Part shown: piece after piece, positions 33,744-40,818 of the stretch
Layout: every line of letters starts with the position of its first letter
Numbering within the stretch: position 1 is the stretch's first letter
NCBI GenBank assembly: GCA_023229985.1
Contig: JALNYF010000012.1
Span: 1 to 40,818, forward strand
Source: Bacteroidales bacterium
GTDB lineage: Bacteria > Bacteroidota > Bacteroidia > Bacteroidales > WCHB1-69
Direction: 5' to 3'
DNA length: 40,818 nt
Notes under the pieces: generated by a model
What the model was told of the DNA's origin: nothing
The model's input: only the letters and a program-made list of their open reading frames with translations
Database searches by the model: none
Program-made: the position numbers and the translations under genes

Positions 33744-35738
33744 TTACTTTTGCATATTCATTTTTACCATTTGCAAATTATTGATAACATTCTGATTATC
33801 AGGTTCTAGTTCGTGAGCGCGGTTCAGGTATTGAAGTGCCAAGTCGAACTGATTTTTCATGGCGTATGCAATTCCCAGATTTTCCAATGCGCTCACATAA
33901 TTGGGAGAAAGTTCCACGGCTTTATTTAGATACGTAATGGATTGTTCTAATTGTTCCAGACCTTTGCCGTAAATGGTTCCCATTAGGTTGAGAACTTCCG
34001 GTGAATCAGGCTTTTGTGCCAACAGTGTTTCGCCCATTTTCAATGCTCCTGCCACATCTCCCTGATTTAAAATGTCATGGGCTTCTTGAATCTGCGCGTT
34101 GCCCATTGCCAATTGTACAACTTCAACATTGGCAGCAGCTAAGGCATCTTTCGGATTGTTTTGCAAGACGGTTTGGTAACATTGCAGGGCTTGTGGGTAT
34201 TCTTTTTTTTGAAAATATACATTTCCTAACAAAGAATAGGCCTCCATACTTACATTACCCAGCTCAAATGCTTTTTTCAGATGTTTTTCTGCTAATTTCA
34301 GATACTTTTCCTGATTTTTTTGATTGTACAACTTCAAATAACTGCCACCCGCCGAAATATTGCACTTGATACTTTGCGAAGAAGTCTTGACATCTGTCGT
34401 AAACAAGGTAATATCATCTTTCCATGAAAAATTTCGGGCAAAAGTTTGGATGGAAAAAATAGCAAAAATAACGATAAAAATGGCGGACATCCATTTTGCG
34501 GAGAGCCATTTGTTCAGCTTTTGGATTAGAAAAGCCGCAATAATCGCAAATCCCAGTAGTGAAGTGAAAAGGAATCGTTCATTCATAAAAGTTCCAACGT
34601 TAAATATTAGATTGGAAGTAATCGAAAAAGTAACGGCAAAGAAGATGATTCCAAATGCAATGATATTTTTCTTTTTAAAATTCCGAATCGCGTAATAGAC
34701 CACGAAGCCGAGTACGATCAAAATAAGCCATACTGCGGGATTGGAAAAATTGGTAATTTCTATTTCATTGGGATAGTAATCGTGGGTAAGCGGGTAGGGG
34801 AACACCATCAATTTCAAATAGATAGCCCATGTGATCAAAACGGTGGCTATTTCTTGGATTTTCGTGGATTGAGCAAACGGATTGTTGAGAATATGTGGTG
34901 TTTCGCTTTGACTGAGTATTCCGCCCAACACTTGACTGCGCACAATTAGGAAGGCGGCACTTGCCAAGACGATAGGGATTAACGTGATCAAATAATCCGA
35001 TTTTTTTTTCGTATTGGGTAAAAAATAGACTACTAACGGAATAATTGCCAAGAAAGTAATGGCGTTTTCTTTAGAAAAAAGAGCAAATACCATGGCTGCA
35101 AAAGCCGCAAACAGCCACAAGATATTTCGTTTATTCATATATTTTATAGTAGAAAAGACGGCAAACATGGCACCGAGCATGCACATTATTTCATCGCGTC
35201 CTTTGATATTGGCAACAGCTTCAGTATGAAGCGGATGAAGTGCAAATAAAAGTGTCGCAATGAATGGAAGCGACAAGTACCATTTTTTATGATCATAATT
35301 CGGAAAAATCTTTCTTAAGACGTGATATGTAATGAGACATAAAATAATGAACAGTAATACATTAACGGCGTGGCTGATGATAGGTAAAGGGCTTTCGGAA
35401 AATAGTTCTTCATTTTGCGGGGCGCGATTCAAACCTACTTTGTCGTGTATAGATTGTCCAAAGAGTTCATATTCAATCATAAAGGTAAATTGTGACAAAG
35501 GTCTGTATCTGCCTCCCGTGACTAAATTTTTGTCTTTGCCGAAATAGCCGGTAAAAGCGTCTTGACTAAAAATATCTTGGGTGCCTTTAAAACCTTGCAG
35601 CGTGTAATTATTTTCAAAAATAATCATACGATCATCTAACGCATAATCAAGAGAAAGTGTATTGCTATAGACAACTGCTACAATAATTGCGATAAGAAAG
35701 TAGCGCAATTTAGGAGATGAAAAGGTCAATCTCTTCAA
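33744..35738 (-). CDS. TMTC-like membrane protein with C-terminal TPR repeats
   Basis: A 664-residue protein with about ten hydrophobic helices and a C-terminal tetratricopeptide region (about residues 470-660, for example AYSLLGNVYFQKKEYPQALQ and ALENLGIAYAMKNQFDLAL). The first loop carries DYALDDRMIIFEN with D35 and D36, the acidic pair seen in GT-C glycosyltransferases and in eukaryotic TMTC O-mannosyltransferases with the same membrane-plus-TPR architecture. A GT-C glycosyltransferase acting on lipid-linked sugars is plausible but not shown. The start is a TTG at 35738 that overlaps the preceding stop as TTGA. No ATG occurs before residue 37, which would remove the first helix. Confidence 0.75.
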   Translation of the reverse strand: MKRLTFSSPKLRYFLIAIIVAVVYSNTLSLDYALDDRMIIFENNYTLQGFKGTQDIFSQDAFTGYFGKDKNLVTGGRYRPLSQFTFMIEYELFGQSIHDKVGLNRAPQNEELFSESPLPIISHAVNVLLFIILCLITYHVLRKIFPNYDHKKWYLSLPFIATLLFALHPLHTEAVANIKGRDEIMCMLGAMFAVFSTIKYMNKRNILWLFAAFAAMVFALFSKENAITFLAIIPLVVYFLPNTKKKSDYLITLIPIVLASAAFLIVRSQVLGGILSQSETPHILNNPFAQSTKIQEIATVLITWAIYLKLMVFPYPLTHDYYPNEIEITNFSNPAVWLILIVLGFVVYYAIRNFKKKNIIAFGIIFFAVTFSITSNLIFNVGTFMNERFLFTSLLGFAIIAAFLIQKLNKWLSAKWMSAIFIVIFAIFSIQTFARNFSWKDDITLFTTDVKTSSQSIKCNISAGGSYLKLYNQKNQEKYLKLAEKHLKKAFELGNVSMEAYSLLGNVYFQKKEYPQALQCYQTVLQNNPKDALAAANVEVVQLAMGNAQIQEAHDILNQGDVAGALKMGETLLAQKPDSPEVLNLMGTIYGKGLEQLEQSITYLNKAVELSPNYVSALENLGIAYAMKNQFDLALQYLNRAHELEPDNQNVINNLQMVKMNMQK

Positions 35739-35920
35739 AGTGGTATTTTTTTGTTAAAATTATATGCAAGTTCATCAGCCGGGACAATCGCCACTTGGTT
35801 ATTTTTTATAACGGCGATCGGGCTCTGTTCTCTCTTTTTTTCGTTCATTAATTTTTGAGAAGAAATGGAAAGTCCATTAATAATTCTAATTCGAAGTTTT
35901 TGGATTTCAGTTTCTGACAT
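35735..35920 (-). CDS. Small protein (61 aa), candidate partner of the zeta-like kinase
   Basis: A 61-residue soluble protein starting at the ATG at 35920. It overlaps the end of the kinase gene by 14 bp and its stop overlaps the following TTG start by 4 bp, so it sits tightly between two genes. It has a helical N-terminal half (EIQKLRIRIINGLSISSQKL) and a short strand segment (IAVIKNNQVAIVPADEL). Its layout resembles small genes found beside zeta-type kinases in other bacteria, which end in a similar hydrophobic KIV-like strand. It may be an antitoxin or accessory factor. A longer frame from an upstream TTG/ATG at 35956 is less likely. Confidence 0.6.
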   Translation of the reverse strand: MSETEIQKLRIRIINGLSISSQKLMNEKKREQSPIAVIKNNQVAIVPADELAYNFNKKIPL

Positions 35921-36485
35921 AACAATTTTGTATTTGATTATAAATCTCGTTATCAAAAATTTCGTTTGGTCTGCCTTTTGTTTTGGTCATGATTAATTTA
36001 GGGAATTGATTGGAATTGTCGAAAAGCATGACATTATCGCAAATGGGCAGAAAATATCGAAAAAAGTTAATTAATCCTTTATTATAGCGGCGTTCGATAA
36101 CGTCAGCCGGAATGGAATGTCCCCCTTCAATAACGCGCAAACGGATCCGTTCTTTGGCAAGTTCAACACTTTGAAGCCAGAAAAAAATCATCGTTACGCA
36201 GTAGCCTTTGCTCTGTGCTTCTTTGATTTTTTGTCGGTAAGTGAGTGCCGAAAGGGTCGTCTCAATCGCAAAACTCTTGTTTTGGTTCATTAAATCAGTG
36301 ATTCGGCGCGACATGATTTTCCCCGCTTCGTAGGATACTTTATCCGGCTGGAACGGCGAAATTCCTTTCGCAATCTCATCCGCATTGACAAACTCCTTAC
36401 ATTTTAGTATTTCAGGCAAAATATGATAAGCCACGGTCGTTTTCCCCGCACCATTACAGCCTGCTAAAATGTATAAGTTCTTCAT
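35907..36485 (-). CDS. Zeta-toxin-like P-loop kinase
   Basis: A 192-residue P-loop protein of the zeta toxin family. The Walker A loop GCNGAGKTT occupies residues 9-17, followed by EFVNADEIAKGISP, the catalytic-acid region typical of zeta kinases, and AIETTLSALTYRQKI. A basic lid segment RIRLRVIEGGHSIP and ERRYNKGLINFF follow. Zeta toxins phosphorylate UDP-N-acetylglucosamine and block peptidoglycan synthesis; other relatives are ordinary small kinases, and this one may be either. Its own -7 box is at 36504-36511. A 61-residue gene overlaps its end. Confidence 0.82.
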   Translation of the reverse strand: MKNLYILAGCNGAGKTTVAYHILPEILKCKEFVNADEIAKGISPFQPDKVSYEAGKIMSRRITDLMNQNKSFAIETTLSALTYRQKIKEAQSKGYCVTMIFFWLQSVELAKERIRLRVIEGGHSIPADVIERRYNKGLINFFRYFLPICDNVMLFDNSNQFPKLIMTKTKGRPNEIFDNEIYNQIQNCYVRN

Positions 36486-36503
36486 ACGTCAAAAAAAAGT
36501 CAG

Positions 36504-36511
36504 CAAAGTTA
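36504..36511 (-). promoter_or_regulatory. -7 promoter element for the zeta-like operon
   Basis: The minus strand reads TAACTTTG, matching TAnnTTTG, about 18 bp before the kinase ATG at 36485. No convincing -33 element is visible. Confidence 0.45.
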
Positions 36512-36594
36512 CACATTTTTTTTGAAATCATAATAAATGTTAAAGAAATTTATCAGCACTTTTCAACAAACTGAAAAAGAGAGACTTGTTGTCC

Positions 36595-37818
36595 TCAATC
36601 GAATTGAATTGCATGAATAGCAGCGTTTTTCTTAGCGACAAACGTAGCAGGTATCAACAGAACTAATAAACAAATGGTAAGGATTCCCGCATTGATTGCC
36701 ACGATTACGGGAATATTAAACTCAATCGGAACGTAATCTACAAAGTATGAACTTGCATCTAATTTGATGAGATGAAAGTATTTCTGAATCAGGCATAGTC
36801 CGACAGCTATGGCATTACCAATCAGCATTCCCTCTATGATAATTCGTAAACCAATCAGCATAAACACTTTACGCACACGGTGTGTGGTTAATCCCATCGC
36901 TTTTAGAATTCCGATGTTGGGTGTTTGTTCCAAAATGATAATAAAAAATGTGGAAATCAGCGTCACGATGCAAATAAAGATGGTAATGGTCATCAGCACC
37001 ATCACGTTGGTGTCAAAAAGTTCCGTCCATTGGAAAATTTCCGGATAAATTTGCTGAATGGTTTCGGCTTTCAGTTGGTAGCCGATCTGGTCATTGACGA
37101 AATTGCCGACTTCCTGCAATTGGTCATAATCTCGAATAAGTATTTCAATTCCACCGACATAATTGCTGTCCCATCGGTTTAATTTTTGTACATGCCGCAA
37201 ATCGGCAATGACAAATTTATCGTCATATTCCGGCATGCCGGTTTCAAAAGTACCTTCCAAAATGAAGCGGCGTTGCATGGGTGGGTCTTGTACAAAATAA
37301 GTATAGACTTTGTCGCCAATGTGCAGTTTGAGCTTTCGTGCCAATGATTTCGACATCAGAACTCCGTTGCAGATTTGTGAATCCTTAACTTGTAAAGTAT
37401 TGCCTTCCAACATATTACTACGAAAATGCTCCCACGAAAAAGTAGAATCAATTCCTTTGACAATAATCCCCTCAACTTGGTCTTTCGTCTTGATAATTCC
37501 CACTTTCGTCGCAAAATATTGAAAATTTGCAATATCGGGGTTGGATTTTAAATCTTCTAAAAAAAGCTGATTCTTATCGAATGGCTTGGGGTCGAATGAG
37601 TAATTCATATCATAATTGGAAATACGAATATGGGAACCCATGTCAATGACTTTTTTTTCGATGGCATTTTTGTAACCGGTAGAAATAGATAACGCTAAAA
37701 TAATGATTATTAAGCAAATAGATATTCCCAACACTGATAATCTGATGATTGGGCGCGTATATTGATTGTCTTTTGCTTTTAATAATCGTTTGGATAGTAG
37801 ATTTTCTACCGCGTTCAT
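36595..37818 (-). CDS. FtsX-like permease, LolC/LolE type
   Basis: A 407-residue ABC permease of the LolCE family, which extracts lipoproteins from the inner membrane for delivery to the outer membrane. An N-terminal helix (about 25-48) is followed by a large periplasmic MacB-type domain and three helices (about 270-300, 315-345 and 370-400). The typical FtsX segment TPNIGILKAMGLTTHRVRKVF links the second and third helices. The ATPase LolD is not in the window. It starts 4 bp after the stop of the small barrel gene and is probably co-transcribed with it. Confidence 0.85.
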   Translation of the reverse strand: MNAVENLLSKRLLKAKDNQYTRPIIRLSVLGISICLIIIILALSISTGYKNAIEKKVIDMGSHIRISNYDMNYSFDPKPFDKNQLFLEDLKSNPDIANFQYFATKVGIIKTKDQVEGIIVKGIDSTFSWEHFRSNMLEGNTLQVKDSQICNGVLMSKSLARKLKLHIGDKVYTYFVQDPPMQRRFILEGTFETGMPEYDDKFVIADLRHVQKLNRWDSNYVGGIEILIRDYDQLQEVGNFVNDQIGYQLKAETIQQIYPEIFQWTELFDTNVMVLMTITIFICIVTLISTFFIIILEQTPNIGILKAMGLTTHRVRKVFMLIGLRIIIEGMLIGNAIAVGLCLIQKYFHLIKLDASSYFVDYVPIEFNIPVIVAINAGILTICLLVLLIPATFVAKKNAAIHAIQFD

Positions 37819-37822
37819 AAGG

Positions 37823-38380
37823 CTAAAATTTGACGTTAATGCCTAACCGATAATTAGCGAGGGGGTACACTTTTTCGGTGGAATAAGCGGGAAAGAGAAT
37901 ATGTCCGTATATGTAAATCATTTCGGTAATTTGCTGTTGGTAGCCCGCTCCGACCAAAAGAGCGTGCGAGTTGAGTCTCGTTTTATCTTGCTGAGGAAAG
38001 CTCAAAAACTCATACTCAGCATGAATTACAAGTCTGTCCCAGATATATCCTTCTATAAAAGCATTTCCTCCGAAAACATGACTTTTTCTGTTTATCGGGT
38101 AATAGCTATCGTGGTAATAGGCAAACATATACGTGCCGCCAATCCCGATACATAAAAAATCGACGGGACATATTCCAAAATGTGGAGAAACATCAATGGA
38201 AGTAAGATTCCCAATTTGTAATCCGAAATAGCCGCCTGCAATGAAATCGAATTTCCTCTTTTCTCCGTTTTTTTTGTACTGTTTATATGCCAGACTCTTA
38301 GGCAACGGAACCTCCTCTTCTTGTGCCGAAACTGCACCAACGGCGAGGCAAACCACTAATATAAAAAGTATTTTTTTCAT
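37823..38380 (-). CDS. Small outer-membrane beta-barrel protein
   Basis: A 185-residue exported protein. The ATG at 38380 gives a clean signal peptide, MKKILFILVVCLAVGAVSAQ; a frame extended to 38443 would bury it. The mature part is a run of alternating beta strands (FIAGGYFGLQIG, FLCIGIGGTYMFAYYH, LLVGAGYQQQI) ending YRLGINVKF, with the terminal aromatic residue typical of outer-membrane barrels. No family name is certain. Its start overlaps the stop of the upstream acidic-protein gene by one base (TAATG), suggesting translational coupling. Confidence 0.72.
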   Translation of the reverse strand: MKKILFILVVCLAVGAVSAQEEEVPLPKSLAYKQYKKNGEKRKFDFIAGGYFGLQIGNLTSIDVSPHFGICPVDFLCIGIGGTYMFAYYHDSYYPINRKSHVFGGNAFIEGYIWDRLVIHAEYEFLSFPQQDKTRLNSHALLVGAGYQQQITEMIYIYGHILFPAYSTEKVYPLANYRLGINVKF

Positions 38381-39558
38381 TATTGATATTTTCTTCTGAC
38401 TAAGTCGCAAAGTGACAAATAGGGGGCCGTTGTGGTGTCCCAAAAATAGTATTTTTTCAACAACTCAATTTCCTCAAAAGCCTCCTCAATCGTTTGGCAC
38501 TTATTCAATTTTTGAATGGCTATGCTGTATTCTTCACCCTTATTTCTGAATAATTCTCTGATATATAAGAATTTATCATTAACCGAAATGGCTTTTGACA
38601 AATCCTCAACTTTTGCGTTTTGGAATTTATTGGAAAGTGAATGGTCTTCTTTTTGTTGTGAGAGCAGGTCGTTGAGAGAGCGTTTGGGAGTAGTTGTCGG
38701 TTCATCAGGAAATAAGAGACTCTCAATCGTTTTTGCTTCCGATTTCTTTGGTTTCTCACTCTGTGGTGCTTCCGGCTTTTGCATTTCGAAAGTTTTTTCA
38801 ACAATGGGAGCGGCTGCTTGCATGGGTTCTTCTCCTTGTACTATGGTCGGATTTTCTTCTTCCTGTGCTATTTCCGGTTCCCTAACATCTTCTATTTTAG
38901 ATTCTTCAAGAATATCCAACTCTTCTATTTCAGCATCTTCGTTAGATGAAATCTTTGCGGACAAGAAGTCCAAAATGTCACTTTCATCGTCTAAAATAGA
39001 GGTGGCCACTGCTTTTGTTTGTTCTGTCGGAAGGGTCGGCACTGTGGCTTCTGGTATATTAATATCTTGTATTTCAATATTTTCAGATTTTTCAGATAAG
39101 GTTGTCAGCTCAGGTGCATCAGGTTGCATTTCTTCGGTTTTTTCCGGTTCAGCGGGAATGAGTGTTGTTTCATCCTCAAAATCAATTTCCGGCATTTCAA
39201 TTTCCGCTTCTTCAATCGGAGTTTCTGTGTTGGCAGTTTCGGCAATCATGGCTTCCGTATTCACTTCTTCTGTAACTTCCGTTTCATTTTCGGGAGAAAA
39301 TGTTTCAGTTTCTTCTAAAATTGGTTCACTATTTTCATCGGAATGATTTTCTACAGTTTCAACAATTATTTCTTCACTTTTAGGCTTATCTGTAAGTTCA
39401 TAATGCAAAACTATCTCGTATGCGTCTCGCAAATTTTGAAGGATAATATCTCGTTCAATCGCATTGATTTGGGTAACATTTTCGTTGATAAAGCGCAAGT
39501 TATCAATAATTTGAGTTAATTTTTGACGGTTGGTGGTATTTTGTTCAAAACTATTCAT
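38380..39558 (-). CDS. Acidic, low-complexity protein of unknown function
   Basis: Start at the ATG at 39558 gives 392 residues (a further ATG at 39570 would add four). The first 70 residues are helical (QKLTQIIDNLRFINENV and QNLRDAYEIVLHYELT). The middle (about 80-290) is strongly acidic and repetitive, rich in Glu, Thr, Pro and Ile with repeats like EETETFSPENETEVTEE; it is likely disordered. The last 100 residues return to ordered helical sequence (SKAISVNDKFLYIRELF and CQTIEEAFEEIELLKKYYFW), with a pattern found at the end of several Bacteroidota hypothetical proteins. Function unknown. It has its own promoter at 39615-39622 and is followed by a barrel protein and a LolC/E permease. Confidence 0.72.
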   Translation of the reverse strand: MNSFEQNTTNRQKLTQIIDNLRFINENVTQINAIERDIILQNLRDAYEIVLHYELTDKPKSEEIIVETVENHSDENSEPILEETETFSPENETEVTEEVNTEAMIAETANTETPIEEAEIEMPEIDFEDETTLIPAEPEKTEEMQPDAPELTTLSEKSENIEIQDINIPEATVPTLPTEQTKAVATSILDDESDILDFLSAKISSNEDAEIEELDILEESKIEDVREPEIAQEEENPTIVQGEEPMQAAAPIVEKTFEMQKPEAPQSEKPKKSEAKTIESLLFPDEPTTTPKRSLNDLLSQQKEDHSLSNKFQNAKVEDLSKAISVNDKFLYIRELFRNKGEEYSIAIQKLNKCQTIEEAFEEIELLKKYYFWDTTTAPYLSLCDLVRRKYQ

Positions 39559-39589
39559 GGAATATGTCATTAAAATTAAAATGTTTTTA

Positions 39590-39597
39590 TAAATTTG
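39590..39597 (+). promoter_or_regulatory. -7 promoter element for tdk
   Basis: TAAATTTG matches TAnnTTTG, 52 bp before the tdk ATG at 39650. It lies within a region where an opposite-strand box is only 17 bp away. No -33 TTTG is seen at the usual distance. Confidence 0.45.
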
Positions 39598-39614
39598 CGT
39601 TTTAAAAAAGCGTT

Positions 39615-39622
39615 CAAAAATA
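39615..39622 (-). promoter_or_regulatory. -7 promoter element for the acidic-protein operon
   Basis: The minus strand reads TATTTTTG, matching TAnnTTTG, with TTTG (39642-39645 as CAAA on the plus strand) exactly 19 bp upstream. This is the best full promoter match seen. The predicted start of transcription, near 39608, lies a few bases from that of tdk. Confidence 0.6.
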
Positions 39623-39649
39623 CAATTTTTTTTAATACCAACAAAAAAA

Positions 39650-40261
39650 ATGTTCTTAGAAAGTAAAGCAGACAGAAGCATCAACAGGGGCTGGATAGAA
39701 GTCGTTTGTGGCTCAATGTTTTCCGGCAAAACAGAAGAATTATTGCGGCGGATTCGTCGTGCCAATTTTGCCAGTCAGAAAATTGAGCTTTTTAAGCCGG
39801 CAATTGATGTGCGTTATGCCGAGGAAGAGGTCGTTTCGCACGATTCCACCTCCATGATTTCTACGCCGGTTCATAATTCTGCCGAAATACTTATTTACGT
39901 GAATTTGGAAACCGTCGAAGTGGTGGGCATCGATGAGGTGCAATTTTTTGACGAAGGAATAGTAGAAGTTTGTAACAAATTAGCAGATAGCGGAATACGT
40001 GTTATCGTTGCCGGCTTGGATATGGATTATTTAGGGAATCCGTTTGCCTCGATGCCGCGTTTAATGGCTGTCGCAGAATATGTTACTAAAACACACGCCA
40101 TTTGTGTTAAATGCGGGGACTTGGCTCAATTTTCGCATAGATTGGTCGTCAATGACAAACAAGTGCTGTTAGGCGAAAAAGATAGCTATGAACCCCTTTG
40201 CCGCCGCTGTTTCAATGAGTATCGCGCAAGAGAAGAAGCTGCCAAACTACAGCAAAAATAA
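39650..40261 (+). CDS. tdk: Thymidine kinase (type II)
   Basis: A 203-residue thymidine kinase for pyrimidine salvage. The P-loop GSMFSGKT is at residues 21-28, the DEVQFF segment (95-100) contains the catalytic acid E96, and AGLDMDYLGNPF is the lasso-associated motif. A zinc site is formed by C152, C155, C184 and C187 in CVKC and CRRC. Length and motifs fit type II (bacterial/human TK1-like) enzymes. The N-terminal MFLESKADR is short. It is followed by ileS with its own promoter. Confidence 0.95.
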   Translation: MFLESKADRSINRGWIEVVCGSMFSGKTEELLRRIRRANFASQKIELFKPAIDVRYAEEEVVSHDSTSMISTPVHNSAEILIYVNLETVEVVGIDEVQFFDEGIVEVCNKLADSGIRVIVAGLDMDYLGNPFASMPRLMAVAEYVTKTHAICVKCGDLAQFSHRLVVNDKQVLLGEKDSYEPLCRRCFNEYRAREEAAKLQQK

Positions 40262-40386
40262 TTGCTGGTTTCCGATTCACCATTTTCCCACCGATTCAAT
40301 ACCATATTATATATTGACACTTTGCATGTTGAATCTATAATTGCTGATTCCATCGTTTTTCATATTGCCGTTTTTGAAAAATCTTG

Positions 40387-40394
40387 TATCTTTG
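40387..40394 (+). promoter_or_regulatory. -7 promoter element for ileS
   Basis: TATCTTTG matches TAnnTTTG, with a TTG 19 bp upstream (40365-40367). The ileS ATG is at 40420, leaving a leader of about 20 nt, too short for a T-box. Confidence 0.55.
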
Positions 40395-40419
40395 CACGGA
40401 AATTATTAAATAGAGAAAA

Positions 40420-40818
40420 ATGAGTAAATATACTGAATATCGCGGACTTAACTTATCTGAGATTGGGAAAGAAATGCAAAAATATTGGGAAGAAAATGAT
40501 GTTTTTGCCAAAAGTTTGAAAAACCGTGAAGGCGCGGAGTCTTTTGTGTTTTTTGAAGGTCCGCCTTCTGCGAACGGAACTCCCGGAATCCATCACGTAA
40601 TGGCTCGTACAATCAAGGACTTGGTATGTCGTTATCAAACCCTGAAAGGGAAATATGTGGGCCGTAAGGGCGGATGGGATACACACGGTCTGCCGGTGGA
40701 ATTGGGTGTTGAAAAAACTTTGGGGATCACCAAGGAAGATATCGGAAAATCTATCTCCGTGGAAGAATATAACCAAGCTTGCCGCCGCGAAATAATGAAA
40801 TTTAAAGATCTGTGGGAC
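40420..40818 (+). CDS. ileS: Isoleucyl-tRNA synthetase, N-terminal part (continues beyond the window)
   Basis: The 133 codons present begin MSKYTEYRGLNLSEIGKEMQ. They contain FFEGPPSANGTPGIHHVMAR, the class I synthetase HIGH-region motif in its IleS form, followed by GGWDTHGLPVELGVEK and the ITKEDIGKSISVEEYN segment typical of Bacteroidota IleS. The KMSKS motif and editing domain lie beyond the right edge. The leader is short. The frame stays open to the last base. Confidence 0.92.
   Translation, partial: MSKYTEYRGLNLSEIGKEMQKYWEENDVFAKSLKNREGAESFVFFEGPPSANGTPGIHHVMARTIKDLVCRYQTLKGKYVGRKGGWDTHGLPVELGVEKTLGITKEDIGKSISVEEYNQACRREIMKFKDLWD

Noticed and set aside
36565..36592. CAACAA/TTGTTG repeat after the LolC/E permease gene
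   Set aside because: Weak 6-bp stem with a 16-base loop and no U-tract.
38516..39346. Plus-strand 276-codon Ser-rich frame
   Set aside because: It mirrors the Glu/Thr-rich acidic gene on the other strand; the Ser-rich composition follows from GAA and ACT-type codons read backwards.
39571..39765. N-terminal extension of the acidic protein (to 39765)
   Set aside because: It would run across both promoters and the start of the oppositely oriented tdk.
40293..40335. 7-bp inverted repeat GATTCAA/TTGAATC before ileS
   Set aside because: Long 29-base spacer and low information content; upstream of the promoter, so not a T-box.
1..40818. tRNA, rRNA, CRISPR array or replication origin
   Set aside because: None recognised in any intergenic region; spacing and repeat patterns do not fit.

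Overview
The window is a gene-dense, AT-rich chromosomal segment from a member of the Bacteroidota, most likely Bacteroidales-like. Several independent signs agree: type IX secretion (T9SS) component PorQ, T9SS type A and type B sorting domains, SprB repeats, a PyrB/PyrI pair, and about fifteen upstream regions carrying the Bacteroidota -7 promoter element TAnnTTTG. Shine-Dalgarno sequences are largely absent, as usual for the phylum. No rRNA, tRNA, CRISPR array or complete insertion sequence was seen. Genus and species cannot be fixed from the sequence.

Layout. 1-117: start of an Rpn-family nuclease/transposase running off the left edge, followed by a structured 0.5 kb intergenic region. 628-3980: exported M3 peptidase facing a trmN6-trmH methyltransferase operon. 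4497-13019: a probable surface operon with a BamA-like outer-membrane barrel, a C10 cysteine protease with a T9SS type A tail and a 1640-residue modular adhesin-like protein with a T9SS type B tail. 13136-16289: yebC, pRiA4b ORF-3-like gene, miaA and dusB. 16342-19036: pyrB, pyrI and miaB. 19079-21589: an unusual acyl-activating enzyme / acyl-carrier / PlsC acyltransferase fusion. 21956-24595: PepSY-like protein plus DUF5686 outer-membrane protein. 24610-26321: comF and an unrecognised membrane-anchored coiled-coil protein. 26323-30355 (minus): PII-like protein, 2-hydroxyacid dehydrogenase, MsbA-type exporter and XerD. 30692-32997: porQ and a DegT-type aminotransferase. 33001-36485 (minus): zeta-toxin-like kinase, a 61-residue partner, a TMTC-like membrane TPR protein and recO. 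36595-39558 (minus): acidic low-complexity protein, small outer-membrane barrel and LolC/E-type permease. 39650-40818: tdk and the start of ileS.

How it works together. The dominant themes are tRNA maturation and translation (trmN6, a SpoU methyltransferase, miaA, miaB, dusB, yebC, ileS) and building the cell envelope (PorQ with two cargo proteins, three outer-membrane barrels, lipid and lipoprotein exporters, a phospholipid acyltransferase fusion). Both enzymes that make ms2i6A37 lie within 5 kb of each other. Convergent gene pairs abut or overlap with little room for hairpin terminators.

Most of the window is ordinary core genome. The points most worth following are the zeta kinase / small protein / TMTC-like operon, the three-domain lipid enzyme, the two-class T9SS cargo operon, a G8 tract inside the aminotransferase gene, the back-to-back overlapping tdk promoters and two strong intergenic hairpins. 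I did not find a system that is clearly new; these are candidates.
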